DNA of 64,000 nt from a bacterium. GTDB lineage: Bacteria > Bacillota > Clostridia > Lachnospirales > Lachnospiraceae. Below, in pieces: positions 53,216 through 62,168 of the stretch. The notes beneath the pieces are model-generated. The model was not told the DNA's origin. It saw nothing but the letters and a program-made list of their open reading frames with translations, and did no database searches. The stretch's first letter is position 1, and every line of letters starts with the position of its first letter. The translations under genes and the position numbers were made by a program. The stretch lies in assembly GCA_023666335.1 (NCBI GenBank), contig JAMPCE010000010.1:1-64000 (forward strand), in the 5' to 3' direction.

Positions 53216-53244
53216 ACTATACACCGAATTGCAAGCGCATGCAA
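53216..53244 (-). promoter_or_regulatory. Sigma-A promoter of topA
   Basis: On the minus strand TTGCAT (53244-53239) and TATAGT (53221-53216) are 17 bases apart, about 50 bases upstream of the topA start. It lies in the 94-base gap after dprA. Confidence 0.55.
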
Positions 53245-53256
53245 GTATAAAATTTG

Positions 53257-54465
53257 TCAGTTTTTCAGAATCTTCATAAAATAGCTGCCGCCAACCTGCC
53301 CTGCAAAGCCTGCCGCACACAGTTCCAGCAGTTCCCGAAAGAGCAGGGGCAATGCGATCTGCGCGCCGTGTTTTTCGGCATATCGGCGCTGTATCTCCTC
53401 GGCGGGAAGCGGGTTGCAGTCCAAAAGTTCCAACAGTTCCCCCTGTATGCCCTCCAGAAAGACCAGCTTTGTCTGCACGCCCGCGCCGGACGCCCCGCTT
53501 ACGCCGTATAATTCCTCCAGAAGTTCCTCCGGCGTGCACACCAGCCCCGCGCCCTGACGGATTAGGCGGTTGCAGCCGCCGCTCAAAGGATCGGTCGCCC
53601 GTCCCGGCAGGGCATAGACCTCCCGCCCCTGTTCCAGCGCCATATCCACGGTGATGAGCGTGCCGCTCTTTTCTTTTGCCTCGATCACCAGCAGCCCGTC
53701 CGCAAAGCCGCTGATCAGGCGGTTTCTGGGCGGAAAGAATACCGCTTTCGGCGGCGTCCCCGGCGGATACTCGGAACAGAAGCCCCCTGCCTTTGCAAGC
53801 GTCTCGTAAAGTTCCCGGTTCTCCTCCGGATAACAGATATCCACGCCGCAGCCCAAAACGCCCAGCGAATAACCGCCCGCTTGCAGGGCGCTCTTCTGGG
53901 AGACGCCGTCGATCCCCCGCGCCAGGCCGCTGACCACCTGCACGCCCGCCCTTGCGAGCGCCGCCCCGAACTCTTCCGCCATAAACTTACCGTACTCCGT
54001 GCATTCCCGCGCCCCGATGACCGCCACCGTCCATTTCCTTTCCTCCGGCAGGCGTCCCACGCAGTACAGGGCAAACGGGGCGTCCGGAATCTTTCGCAGA
54101 CGCTGCGGGAAAGCCGCCTCCCTCTCCGTCAAAAACTGTATGCCCCGCTCCCGCATCTTTCCATACGCCGTCTCCACATCATAGGTTTTGCTAAATTCTG
54201 ACATTTGTGTCACTTTTTTGCCGTAGCGCGGCGCGATCCGCTTTGCCAGCTGTCCGGACAAGAGCTGTCTGTAGATCTCCTCCGCCGTCCCGAACGGCGT
54301 AAGCGCACGTAAAAAGCCCCGTGCGCCGATGCCCGCCGCCTGATAAAGCCAGTGCAGATATGCCTTTTCCCGCTCGGGCATCGTCTCACCCGCCGCACAT
54401 TCTCTGCTTTCATGCCCTGTTGTTTTCATACCGCACATTTCATCTTCTATCCTCTGTTTTTCCAT
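53257..54465 (-). CDS. dprA: DNA-processing protein DprA (Smf)
   Basis: Loads RecA on incoming single-stranded DNA during transformation. The Rossmann-like core is intact: AVIGARECTEYGKFMAEEFG, VVSGLARGIDGVSQKSALQ, LGVLGCGVDICYPEENREL, and SEYPPGTPPKAVFFPPRNRL with ISG. A SAM-like N-terminal domain and a C-terminal winged-helix-like domain flank it. The ATG at 54465 has GAGG six bases upstream, while a TTG at 54477 would overlap comM in TTGA. 402 residues. Confidence 0.96.
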   Translation of the reverse strand: MEKQRIEDEMCGMKTTGHESRECAAGETMPEREKAYLHWLYQAAGIGARGFLRALTPFGTAEEIYRQLLSGQLAKRIAPRYGKKVTQMSEFSKTYDVETAYGKMRERGIQFLTEREAAFPQRLRKIPDAPFALYCVGRLPEERKWTVAVIGARECTEYGKFMAEEFGAALARAGVQVVSGLARGIDGVSQKSALQAGGYSLGVLGCGVDICYPEENRELYETLAKAGGFCSEYPPGTPPKAVFFPPRNRLISGFADGLLVIEAKEKSGTLITVDMALEQGREVYALPGRATDPLSGGCNRLIRQGAGLVCTPEELLEELYGVSGASGAGVQTKLVFLEGIQGELLELLDCNPLPAEEIQRRYAEKHGAQIALPLLFRELLELCAAGFAGQVGGSYFMKILKN

Positions 54466-54473
54466 AACGTACC

Positions 54474-56018
54474 TCAATTCCAGAATTTGCGGTCGGACTG
54501 TCTGTAGCAGATCGCCTCCGCCAGATGGATCTCCCCGATCCGCTCGCTGCCGTCTAAGTCCGCGACCGTCCGCGCCACTTTCAGAATCCTGTGATATGCC
54601 CTGGCGGAGAGCTGCATCGCGGAAAACATCCGCTCCATGTACGCCCGCTCCTGCTCCCCCAAAGCGCAGAAACGCTCCACCTCCCCCGCACCCATGTCCG
54701 CGTTGAAGTGCAAGCCCGTCCCGGCAAACCGCGCAGTCTGCCGCTGCCTCGCCTCCATCACACGCCGCCTTACCGCCGCGCTTGTCTCCTCACGCCCGCT
54801 CGACGCGATCTCCGAAAAACGCATGGGAAGCGCCTCCACGCAGATATCCATGCGGTCGAGGATCGGCCCCGACACCCGGGAGAGATAGCGCCTGACCTCA
54901 TAGGGCGTGCAGCGGCATCTCTTCCTGTCGGGATAATAACCGCAGGGACAGGGATTCATCGCACCCACCAGCATGAAATCCGCCGGATAGACGTAAGAAC
55001 CGCTGCTCCTTGCGATCTGCACCTGCTTGTCCTCGAGGGGCTGCCTTAAGATATCCAGCGTCTCCCGCTTAAATTCCGGCAGTTCGTCCAGAAAGAGCAC
55101 GCCCCTGTGCGCCAGACTGATCACGCCGGGCGAGGGAACGCGCCCGCCGCCCGCAAGCGCCCTGCCCGTGATGGTGTGGTGCGGATTTAAGAACGGTCTT
55201 GTCATTTTCAGGGAATCTGCGGACTGTAACAGCCCTGCGATACTGTAGATGGTGGAGACTTCCAGCCCCTCCTCCAAAGACAGCGGCGGAAGGATCGAAG
55301 GGATGCGTCTGGCAAGCATGGTCTTGCCGGAGCCGGGCGCGCCGATGATGAGCAGATTGTGAAAGCCTGCCGCCGCCACTTCCGCCGCCCGTTTTAGTCC
55401 CTGCTGCCCGTTGATCTCGGAAAAGTCCGGCTGCCCGGGCGGCTCCTTTTCGGAGAGCATCTGTGCCAGCCTGTCCGCGCCGTCCTGTCCGACAGAGGGT
55501 TTCTCCCGCTTTCCCGCAAGAAAGTCCACAGCCTCTTTCACATCTTTCATGCCGACGCATTCCATCTTACGGATCAACGCCCCCTCCCAGGCGTTGCTCT
55601 CCGGCAGAATACAACGCTTCACCCCGCGTTTTGCCGCTTCCCGCACGATGGGAAGCACGCCCTTTACGGGCTTTAACTCTCCCGAAAGCCCCAGTTCTCC
55701 CAAGAGCAGCGTATCCTGCACCGCCTCCTGCGGCAGTTCTCCCAGCGCGATCAAAATCCCGACCGCCACGGGCAGATCGAACATGGTACCGTTTTTCGGC
55801 AGATCCGCCGGAGAAAGATTGATGTTGATACAGACAGGCGGCAGCTTGATCCCCACGTTTTTTAATGCCACCTTGACCCGCTCCCTCGCCTCGCGCACTT
55901 CGCTTCCCGGCAAGCCTACGATCTGAAAGCAGGGCAGTCCCGAAGAGACGTCCACCTCCACTTCGATCAAGTGGCTCAAGACGCCGTAAACCGCCCCTGA
56001 TATGGTTGTACTGAGCAA
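54474..56018 (-). CDS. comM: YifB/ComM family Mg-chelatase-like AAA ATPase
   Basis: AAA+ protein related to ComM, a branch-migration helicase in natural transformation. An N-terminal Lon-like domain (SGLPCFQIVGLPGSEVREAR, ININLSPADLPKNGTMFDLP) precedes the AAA core with Walker A in LLIIGAPGSGKTMLARRIPS and a Walker B-like FLDELPEF. A zinc-type CPCGYYPDRKRCRC cluster lies near residue 375. The start is TTG at 56018 with GGAGGG eight bases upstream, giving the family N-terminus; the ATG at 56042 lies before the Shine-Dalgarno. 514 residues. Confidence 0.93.
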   Translation of the reverse strand: MLSTTISGAVYGVLSHLIEVEVDVSSGLPCFQIVGLPGSEVREARERVKVALKNVGIKLPPVCININLSPADLPKNGTMFDLPVAVGILIALGELPQEAVQDTLLLGELGLSGELKPVKGVLPIVREAAKRGVKRCILPESNAWEGALIRKMECVGMKDVKEAVDFLAGKREKPSVGQDGADRLAQMLSEKEPPGQPDFSEINGQQGLKRAAEVAAAGFHNLLIIGAPGSGKTMLARRIPSILPPLSLEEGLEVSTIYSIAGLLQSADSLKMTRPFLNPHHTITGRALAGGGRVPSPGVISLAHRGVLFLDELPEFKRETLDILRQPLEDKQVQIARSSGSYVYPADFMLVGAMNPCPCGYYPDRKRCRCTPYEVRRYLSRVSGPILDRMDICVEALPMRFSEIASSGREETSAAVRRRVMEARQRQTARFAGTGLHFNADMGAGEVERFCALGEQERAYMERMFSAMQLSARAYHRILKVARTVADLDGSERIGEIHLAEAICYRQSDRKFWN

Positions 56019-56179
56019 ATAAGATCCCTCCTTTTTTTGCATTTCTTTGTCTCTGTAACCTAACGTTCTCGGAAATTCTGCGGCGATACGCCTGAACTAT
56101 TTGAAATATGATCTAAGAATACTCAGAAAGTTCCGATGGGATTATTATGCGGCAGAGGCGCCTGTTTGTCAAGGGAAAG

Positions 56180-56208
56180 TTGTATGTTTTTGTCGGGCAT
56201 GGTAAAAT
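56180..56208 (+). promoter_or_regulatory. Promoter of the small membrane-peptide gene
   Basis: TTGTAT (56180-56185) and TAAAAT (56203-56208) are 17 bases apart on the plus strand. The predicted start, near 56213-56215, falls at the base of a stem-loop. Confidence 0.55.
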
Positions 56209-56211
56209 ATT

Positions 56212-56240
56212 CCTGTTACTGCACCCAGACTGGTAACAGG
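56212..56240 (+). promoter_or_regulatory. 5' stem-loop of the toxin-like mRNA
   Basis: CCTGTTAC (56212-56219) and GTAACAGG (56233-56240) form a perfect eight-base-pair stem with a 13-base loop at the very start of the message. The stem ends directly before the Shine-Dalgarno AAGGGGG. In Fst-type toxin messages a 5' stem-loop limits translation; the same role here is inference. Confidence 0.6.
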
Positions 56241-56246
56241 AAGGGG

Positions 56247-56280
56247 GTGTATCACTTGAGTTCATTGTATTCTTTTATCG
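56247..56280. repeat. Direct repeat copy 1 over the toxin-like start codon
   Basis: This 34-base stretch spans the end of the Shine-Dalgarno, the TTG start and the first codons. It is repeated, with three bases deleted and a few changes, at 56435-56465 in the same orientation. Shared blocks are GTGTATCACTTGA and TATTCTTTTATCG. Confidence 0.8.
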
Positions 56281-56351
56281 TGTCCGTAATGCAGAATGTA
56301 TTGGCATACTACATATGCAAATGGCTGGACGGAGACGAGCGAACGCAGTAA
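56256..56351 (+). CDS. 31-residue single-helix membrane peptide, candidate type I toxin
   Basis: The only convincing plus-strand gene in the window. TTG at 56256 follows GGGGG by eight bases and opens 31 codons. Residues 2-22 are hydrophobic (SLYSFIVSVMQNVLAYYI) and the tail is charged (KWLDGDERTQ), the usual build of short membrane toxins of the Fst and related groups. I recall similar short Firmicutes peptides with a K-W-L-D-x-D ending, but cannot confirm a family name. It has its own promoter, a 5' stem-loop and a strong terminator, and faces a convergent antisense RNA. A GTG at 56247, three codons upstream, is a less likely start. Confidence 0.65.
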   Translation: MSSLYSFIVSVMQNVLAYYICKWLDGDERTQ

Positions 56352-56389
56352 CCCAGCCTGAACGGTTCACTTCTCCGTAAAAGAAGGAG

Positions 56390-56423
56390 AAACCCGTAAG
56401 ATGTGGCATCATCTTACGGGTTT
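56390..56423. terminator. Shared bidirectional terminator of the peptide gene and antisense RNA
   Basis: AAACCCGTAAGATG (56390-56403) and its exact complement (56410-56423) form a 14-base-pair stem with loop TGGCAT. T-rich tails follow on both strands: CGCTCCTTTTT on plus and CTCCTTCTTTT on minus. Confidence 0.8.
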
Positions 56424-56434
56424 CGCTCCTTTTT

Positions 56435-56465
56435 GTGTATCACTTGATTTGATATTCTTTTATCG
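56435..56465. repeat. Direct repeat copy 2 at the antisense RNA 5' end
   Basis: A near copy of 56247-56280 with the block GTGTATCACTTGA, an altered centre, and TATTCTTTTATCG. It ends at the predicted antisense transcription start. Confidence 0.8.
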
Positions 56466-56471
56466 CACTTC

Positions 56472-56500
56472 ATTCTACCACAGAAAATTCCCTTTTACAA
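56472..56500 (-). promoter_or_regulatory. Promoter of the antisense RNA
   Basis: On the minus strand TTGTAA (56500-56495) and TAGAAT (56477-56472) are 17 bases apart. It lies just after the stop codon of the large surface protein gene. Confidence 0.62.
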
Positions 56501-56518
56501 TACCCTTTTTCAAAACCG

Positions 56519-59500
56519 CTACTCTAATAGGAACATTTGCGCACGGCTCAGGGTCACGCTGTCCATGCTGACCGCTTCCACATTCTGTCCCGCTCTCGTA
56601 TAGCGGCTTGTGAGCAGTACGCAGATCTGCGACGTCTCATCGTCCCCGCCCTGCAATGCCGCGAGCGGCGCCCTGATGCGGTATACCTTGCCCGGAACGA
56701 GCCCGCTTCCCGTCACTTCTACCAGACGGTTGTTTTCCACCGCCCAGACGGGACTTGTAAACGCCGTGTAATCCGTGTAATTTAATGTGCCGTCCTGCCG
56801 CATCAGTTCCACGTCCGCCGCTACGCCCGCATTCTTGTAATAGAAAGAGGGCATAGTCACTTTATCGACGGCAATGTTATTGTCCGTAAAGCGGAAGTAC
56901 ACGTCCACCGTCTCGCTAAGGATTCCGCCCTGCGCTTCCCCGCTCTCCTTGAAAGCGATATCGAACGGAATCGTAACGCTCTCCACTTTGACCGCGCCGT
57001 TAAAGCCCGCCACGATGGAGACGTCCGCCCTGTGCAGACCGCCGTTGTAAGCCGCCATCAGGGCGTTCACAAAGATCCGGCACTCATCGATTCCGGCTCC
57101 ATCTCCCTCCGGCGTTTCTCCGGTCGTCCGGTCATATTTGTAGGGATACAAGGACTGCCCCACATAAACCACATTTCCCATACTGTACAGATAATAGTTA
57201 TTCCCGCCGTCTTTGGGCGATACGCTGTAGCCGCCGTCGTAATCCCCGTCGATCAGCGTAAACCACGCTGTGGCATATGTCTGGTTCGGCGCTCTGACCG
57301 TGCCGATATCCAAGAGATAATCCGGCATCGAAACTTCCGTCGTACTAAGGCTTGCCGTCTCCTCGATCCGATAAGGCCAACGGGCGATCGCGCCGTCGTT
57401 TACGCGTTCCACGAGCATACCGGACTGTTTGACGAACATCGCTGATTCGACGCCCTCATAACGATATTTCGTATTGGTATGCAGACCGAGCTTTCCGTAA
57501 GTCAGCTCATCCCTCTGCCCCAAAACAGACGCCGGAAGCCCGAGTCTGTCCGCATCCCTCGATGCGCCTGCGGAGGAAACAAGGACGCTGCCGCCCGCAT
57601 GGATGAAATCATTCACAGCGTCCGCCACGACGCTTCCGGGATTCCTGCTGTCGCCAAAGCCCATCACGACCACATCCCACAGAGACAGATAATTTGCATT
57701 CTTCGCAAGCCGCTCTTCCAATACGGCAGGCGTAACGGTCTCGAATTTCCAACTCATCGAAAGCTGCGATTCCGCGCCCCGCAGATAATGCGCCAGCATG
57801 GAGTCTTCCACTTTCTCATACTGTTCCTGGAAATTCGCATCCGTATTTTTCGTAGCAGGATCTTTCGGACCGTCAAGGATCTGTAGTACTTTGATCTTTG
57901 CCTTTTCCCCCTCACTGATGGTAAAGCAGCCCTCCGTCGAACCGCGCCGATATCTGTTGTTGACATCCGTCACTTCCAGCTTCCAGGGCACGATACCGAA
58001 GTTGATCTCGTTGAAATCGACGCTGATCCTGCCGCCGTCCTCCGTCGCCTCGTGCTGATAACCGAAATATTCCTCTTCTTTCGCATAGACGCCGTCGTAA
58101 TTCAGGTCGAGATAGAGGTGCCTGTCAAGGCTTCCCCCGTAAGTCTTATCTTCTCCCGCACGGTCGCTTGTGATGCGGTATTCAAACGTGCCCCGACGGA
58201 TCCCCGATACTTCCGGCACTTTCTCCGCGCGGATCATATCTGCACCCTCTAACGTTTCTTCTTCATTTTCGTCCGTGACCCGCAGCGAGACTTTCGGGCG
58301 CAGGGCATTTAACTGCATGGCAAACAGGGCGCTGCTGTGCACATCATCTATCGTATAGATCCCGATGCCGTCCTCTTCCGAATCGCCCATAGAGATCGCT
58401 TCTTTGAGAAAAGCATACATCTGCGTGTCGGAAGCGATGTATTTCGTATTGATATCTCTTTCGGACGCCGTCTGCGCGCTCCTGCCTTTAAAGCAGTCAT
58501 TTTCCACCACAATGGGATAGCCCGCCCGCAGATAGTCAAGGAGCGCTTCCTTTTTCTGCTCCGTGATATCGCTCGCGTCGTATCTGCCGTCGCTTGAACC
58601 CGTCACGCTGTCGCCCGTGTGATAGACTTTGGCAAACAGATTCCCGTCGTTATAGGACGCCTGCAAAACGCCGTCCTCGTCATAGTCGTGGTAGAGCCGC
58701 TGCCCGTCCAGCCCGATGAAGATCATGTTGTAGTCCGCATTGATATCCTGATAACTGCTGTTAAACGCCGCCACCGAACTGACGGTGACATCCGTATTGA
58801 TCAGTTTGGAACTCCTGATAATCTGCTGGCCTTCGCCGTCCCGATCCTTTCTCTGCCAATACAGGACGACGCTCTTTTTCTCGTCGTTTGCGTCGCGGTG
58901 CAGGTCGGATTCGCGGTTTGCCGTCGGCTGTAATTCCAGGATCGACAGATCCTTATACTCACCGACCATTCCGAGGGAATAGTTGATGATGTACTGTACC
59001 GCCATCGCCTTACTGATCTTGTCGGAGATCCTGTCCTCCTCTGCCAGCATGACATTCTCCGCCCGAATCGCCGCCCGCACTTCCGTAAAGCCGGAAGCCG
59101 CCGCATTTTCATCAAACGCCGCCGAGAAATCGTCTCCCACCAGAGGCGTACCGTTTACCACATAGACATTTCGGTTTACATAATGATAATCATTGTCCGT
59201 TTTATCCGGAAATTCCTTGGAGTCCACGTTCATCAGAACATTGGCTGCCAGATTTCCCGATTTCGCCATCGCATTATAATAGGCGAGAAGATCCTTTTTC
59301 AAAAATGCCTTTGCAAGTTTCTGATACTTGCTGCCCGCATAATTTTCCTGATCCTCGACGATGCCGTAATCCACGATGACAGGCTTCGACGAATCCACCG
59401 CTTCCTGTAAAAGCGCCGTGATCGCCACATCGGAAATATCCGCCAATCCGTCCGCGGCATCCGTCTCCCCGTCCGCCTTATCGGCTTTAGACGTATAAAT

Positions 59501-62011
59501 ATACGTTTTTTTCGCATTCTCATTAAGGTACAGACCCTTGCCGTCCTCCAGATAGACAAGGTCCGCCTCCTGCACCATCTCGTAAGTCACGTCTCCGGCA
59601 AGCACCGTGTTCACCCGAACCGCAAACGCATCGGAAGCGTTGTCCTGCGCTTTCAGCGTATTGAAGACATAGCGCAGCAGCGCGTCGTTTCCGCCTGTGC
59701 AGCGGATATAGACGGGCGCATTCTGCACCTCGATATAGTGCGGGGTACTGCTTACCGCCTGCAGACTGACAGACAGCGTCTCTGTATCCTGCGCCGTATC
59801 GTCGAGCGGCACGATCCCTGTCATCGCGGCAACATTTTCCGCGGAACGCACTCTGGTCAGTTTATAGGTACCCTGACCCGCGCCGACATACTCAAAGTAT
59901 GCTTTCACCTCGGAATCCGCCGCAAGGGCTTCCGGCTCCGCAAAAGCATCCAGGCTGTTCTGCACAAAACTCTTTTCCAACACATAACTGTCGTAAGGGC
60001 AGGGCGTTTCGCCCTCCGTGGAGACCGGGCTGACGTCCTGGATCTGATACAGGAACTCTTCCTGCTCCGCCGCGACATAAGTAAACTTTACGATACAATA
60101 AGCGCCGTCCTCCGGCATCACCGGCATGATCGGTTCCGGCTTCGGCGCAGGGGTCGGTTCCGGACTCGGTGTCGGTTCCGGCGTAGGCTCCGGTGTCGGT
60201 GTCGGTTCCGGCGTTGGTTCCGGTTCCGGTGCAGGCTCCGGCGTAGGCGTCGGTTCCGGACTCGGTGTCGGCTCCGGCGTAGGTTCCGGACTCGGTGTCG
60301 GCTCCGGCGTAGGTTCCGGAGTCGGTGTCGGTTCCGGCGTTGGCGTCGGTTCCGGTGCAGGCTCCGGCGTAGGTGCCGGTTCCGGTGTGGGTTCAGGTGT
60401 AGGCTCCGGACTCGGTGCCGGTTCCGGTGTCGGCTCCGACGGTAACTCCGCTGCAATCACCGACATATTCACCGCTTCCGCAAGGGAACGCCAGCCATTC
60501 GCCAACCGTGCCTGCAAATCCTGTCCCTGCTCAGGCGCAGGATCGGGCGTCGGTGTCGGTTCCGGCGCAGGCGTCGGTTCCGGTGTTGGCGTCGGTTCCG
60601 GTGCAGGCTCCGGAGTCGGTTCCGGTGCAGGCTCCGGCGTTGGCGCCGGTTCCGGTACAGGCTCCGGCGTCGGGGTCGGTTCCGGTGTAGGCTCCGGCGT
60701 TGGCTCCGGTGTAGGTTCCGGCGTAGGTTCCGGTGTAGGCTCCGGCGTAGGTTCCGGACTCGGTGTCGGCTCCGGATCAGGCGTTGGCGCAGGCTCCGGC
60801 GTCGGTTCCGGATCAGGCTGCGGAACGACCGTACCCGTATGGTTTCCGATCATACCCACATAAGTATACGCGCCGTTTTCCACATAGTACACGCCCGTCG
60901 TGTCGGAAAAAGCGCCTCCGTAAAAAATTTCATCATAAGTGCCGCTCGCTATCAGCTCCGGACGATAACCGCTCAGAGCGATCGAGGGATTTCCGAATGT
61001 CACATGATAATTTCCCGCTCCCGCCGCGAAAGCATAAATCCCCTCCTGCGGCGCTGCCGCCATGACAGACGCGCCGGCAAACAGATCCGCCACGCCACTT
61101 GTCAGATTATAATCAAATCCTGCTCCCTGCCCCTCCTCCACGCGGGCATAGAGTCTTCCTGTCGGGAAACCGCTTGCAGCAGTCAGCTTTCCGTTTGCAT
61201 CATGTTCTAAGCCCTCAATCGGCTTCAACACCAGACTCCATTTGCTGCTGTCCAGATTCGCCTCGGTTCCCGCATAGGCTTCCTGATAGGTCAGTCCGTA
61301 AGAACCGCTGCCCATGACTGCATCCGCCAATGCTGTCCGATTCGCGTAAGGGTAAAGGTTTTCTTTGTTATCTCCCTCATAAATGCGGGCAATGTCCTGC
61401 TGGATCGGTGACTGACCGGGCGCGAGATAGCCGATCGTGCCCAGCGAAAAATCATATGTATGACTGCCTATGTCAGCCGATGCTTTTCCGGGCACGATAT
61501 CCAGGATCAGGAACGGATTTTCTTCGTTGTGTTCCTCCACGACCTGTTTGATGCCGCCGAAAGACTCTCTCGCCTGTACCGTGGACACAGGCGTCCTGTC
61601 GGTCGGCGCGAGATACAGTCCCGTCACCACGAGCGCTGCCGCAGCCACAACCGCCGTCGCGCGCACAAAAATCTTTTTCACGGGGATGCGTCTTGGCGGC
61701 TTATATGCCTTGACTCTTTCGGTCAACGCAAGGTCCGCTTCCCGCTCCATCTTTCTGCGCTCACTCTCGCTGCGCAGTTCCTCTACCAGCGCTTTCAGCT
61801 CTTTTTCCGTCTGCGCGGTATCACTGTTCCTGACAGCGCTTTTCTTTTCCGGCTGTCCGGCGCCTTTCTTTCCCCGCGAGGCAAAGAAACGCCATACCGC
61901 AGCACACGCCGCCGCCGCGCCGACAAAGAACGCCAGAAGTACGGCAATGATACTTATCGATTTCTTCCCGTCCTCCTGCTTTATGACAGATCTCCAATCA
62001 TTTTTCCCCAT
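56519..62011 (-). CDS. Giant membrane-anchored surface protein with proline-glutamate-threonine stalks
   Basis: 1,830 residues from ATG 62011 (AGAAGG eight bases upstream). Two hydrophobic segments at about 17-40 and 115-135 flank a charged, probably cytoplasmic, coiled-coil; the remaining 1,690 residues are predicted outside. Residues about 395-630 hold two P-E-P-T/P-x-P repeat blocks split by about 35 non-repeat residues. The C-terminal two thirds shows three stretches that resemble Rossmann or class-I amidotransferase-like edges: near 860 ([21 protein letters not shown]), 1095-1170 (NMIFIGLDG to [20 protein letters not shown]) and 1450-1475 ([14 protein letters not shown] to [13 protein letters not shown]). 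No LPxTG or enzyme motif was found. It recalls large Lachnospiraceae exported proteins (possibly DUF5057-type), which is uncertain. It follows the partial gene and probably belongs with it. Confidence 0.7.
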   Translation of the reverse strand: MGKNDWRSVIKQEDGKKSISIIAVLLAFFVGAAAACAAVWRFFASRGKKGAGQPEKKSAVRNSDTAQTEKELKALVEELRSESERRKMEREADLALTERVKAYKPPRRIPVKKIFVRATAVVAAAALVVTGLYLAPTDRTPVSTVQARESFGGIKQVVEEHNEENPFLILDIVPGKASADIGSHTYDFSLGTIGYLAPGQSPIQQDIARIYEGDNKENLYPYANRTALADAVMGSGSYGLTYQEAYAGTEANLDSSKWSLVLKPIEGLEHDANGKLTAASGFPTGRLYARVEEGQGAGFDYNLTSGVADLFAGASVMAAAPQEGIYAFAAGAGNYHVTFGNPSIALSGYRPELIASGTYDEIFYGGAFSDTTGVYYVENGAYTYVGMIGNHTGTVVPQPDPEPTPEPAPTPDPEPTPSPEPTPEPTPEPTPEPTPEPTPEPTPEPTPTPEPVPEPAPTPEPAPEPTPEPAPEPTPTPEPTPAPEPTPTPDPAPEQGQDLQARLANGWRSLAEAVNMSVIAAELPSEPTPEPAPSPEPTPEPTPEPAPTPEPAPEPTPTPEPTPTPEPTPEPTPSPEPTPEPTPSPEPTPTPEPAPEPEPTPEPTPTPEPTPEPTPSPEPTPAPKPEPIMPVMPEDGAYCIVKFTYVAAEQEEFLYQIQDVSPVSTEGETPCPYDSYVLEKSFVQNSLDAFAEPEALAADSEVKAYFEYVGAGQGTYKLTRVRSAENVAAMTGIVPLDDTAQDTETLSVSLQAVSSTPHYIEVQNAPVYIRCTGGNDALLRYVFNTLKAQDNASDAFAVRVNTVLAGDVTYEMVQEADLVYLEDGKGLYLNENAKKTYIYTSKADKADGETDAADGLADISDVAITALLQEAVDSSKPVIVDYGIVEDQENYAGSKYQKLAKAFLKKDLLAYYNAMAKSGNLAANVLMNVDSKEFPDKTDNDYHYVNRNVYVVNGTPLVGDDFSAAFDENAAASGFTEVRAAIRAENVMLAEEDRISDKISKAMAVQYIINYSLGMVGEYKDLSILELQPTANRESDLHRDANDEKKSVVLYWQRKDRDGEGQQIIRSSKLINTDVTVSSVAAFNSSYQDINADYNMIFIGLDGQRLYHDYDEDGVLQASYNDGNLFAKVYHTGDSVTGSSDGRYDASDITEQKKEALLDYLRAGYPIVVENDCFKGRSAQTASERDINTKYIASDTQMYAFLKEAISMGDSEEDGIGIYTIDDVHSSALFAMQLNALRPKVSLRVTDENEEETLEGADMIRAEKVPEVSGIRRGTFEYRITSDRAGEDKTYGGSLDRHLYLDLNYDGVYAKEEEYFGYQHEATEDGGRISVDFNEINFGIVPWKLEVTDVNNRYRRGSTEGCFTISEGEKAKIKVLQILDGPKDPATKNTDANFQEQYEKVEDSMLAHYLRGAESQLSMSWKFETVTPAVLEERLAKNANYLSLWDVVVMGFGDSRNPGSVVADAVNDFIHAGGSVLVSSAGASRDADRLGLPASVLGQRDELTYGKLGLHTNTKYRYEGVESAMFVKQSGMLVERVNDGAIARWPYRIEETASLSTTEVSMPDYLLDIGTVRAPNQTYATAWFTLIDGDYDGGYSVSPKDGGNNYYLYSMGNVVYVGQSLYPYKYDRTTGETPEGDGAGIDECRIFVNALMAAYNGGLHRADVSIVAGFNGAVKVESVTIPFDIAFKESGEAQGGILSETVDVYFRFTDNNIAVDKVTMPSFYYKNAGVAADVELMRQDGTLNYTDYTAFTSPVWAVENNRLVEVTGSGLVPGKVYRIRAPLAALQGGDDETSQICVLLTSRYTRAGQNVEAVSMDSVTLSRAQMFLLE
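60132..60441. repeat. Tandem repeat block 1 coding for P-E-P-T stalk
   Basis: Imperfect tandem units of six and twelve bases (GGTTCC, GGCTCC and GTCGGT-like on the plus strand) code for Pro-Glu-Pro-Thr and variants on the minus strand. The repeat number is likely to vary between strains through slippage or recombination. Confidence 0.85.
60532..60829. repeat. Tandem repeat block 2 coding for P-E-P-T stalk
   Basis: Same repeat type as block 1, separated from it by about 90 bases that code for non-repeat residues (including [20 protein letters not shown]). The blocks share long near-identical stretches. Confidence 0.85.
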
Positions 62012-62085
62012 ATGTAACACCTTCTTTGATCTACCGGGTAATCCTGTCTGTATCCTACGGTTTTCAGAGTATATTCTCTCTTTTT

Positions 62086-62115
62086 ATGGTACTGTATGCG
62101 GTCACTTTACGTCAA
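62086..62115 (-). promoter_or_regulatory. Weak candidate promoter of the giant surface protein gene
   Basis: On the minus strand TTGACG (62115-62110) is followed after 18 bases by TACCAT (62091-62086). A second possible -10, TATACT at 62073-62068, has no matching -35. The 157-base gap also has a seven-base inverted repeat CTACATC/GATGTAG near 62124-62166. Confidence 0.3.
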
Positions 62116-62168
62116 CCGCTACATCTGCCACCGATCGGGCATTCCCCCACAAAATGCGCGATGTAGAG

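Larger units (their letters stand above)
56372..56465 (-). ncRNA. Predicted antisense RNA, candidate antitoxin
   Basis: A sigma-A promoter at 56472-56500 predicts a start near 56465. The RNA would run about 95 bases on the minus strand to the shared terminator. Its first 31 bases are the complement of direct-repeat copy 2, so they can pair in trans with the toxin-like message over its ribosome-binding site and start codon (copy 1). It also overlaps the 3' end of that message through the terminator stem. This is the arrangement of RNAII in the Fst/par systems. No ORF is expected in it. Confidence 0.6.

Noticed and set aside
54466-54477. TTG start for dprA overlapping comM
   Set aside because: Possible, but the ATG at 54465 is better placed relative to GAGG and the N-terminus is not conserved there.
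60132-60829. CRISPR-like array
   Set aside because: The units are short coding repeats without regular spacers, in frame with a large gene.
59738-60863. Plus-strand open frames coding for Gly-Val-Gly-Ser or Arg-rich repeats
   Set aside because: They are the complement of the P-E-P-T repeats of the large minus-strand gene and have no credible start or conserved sequence.
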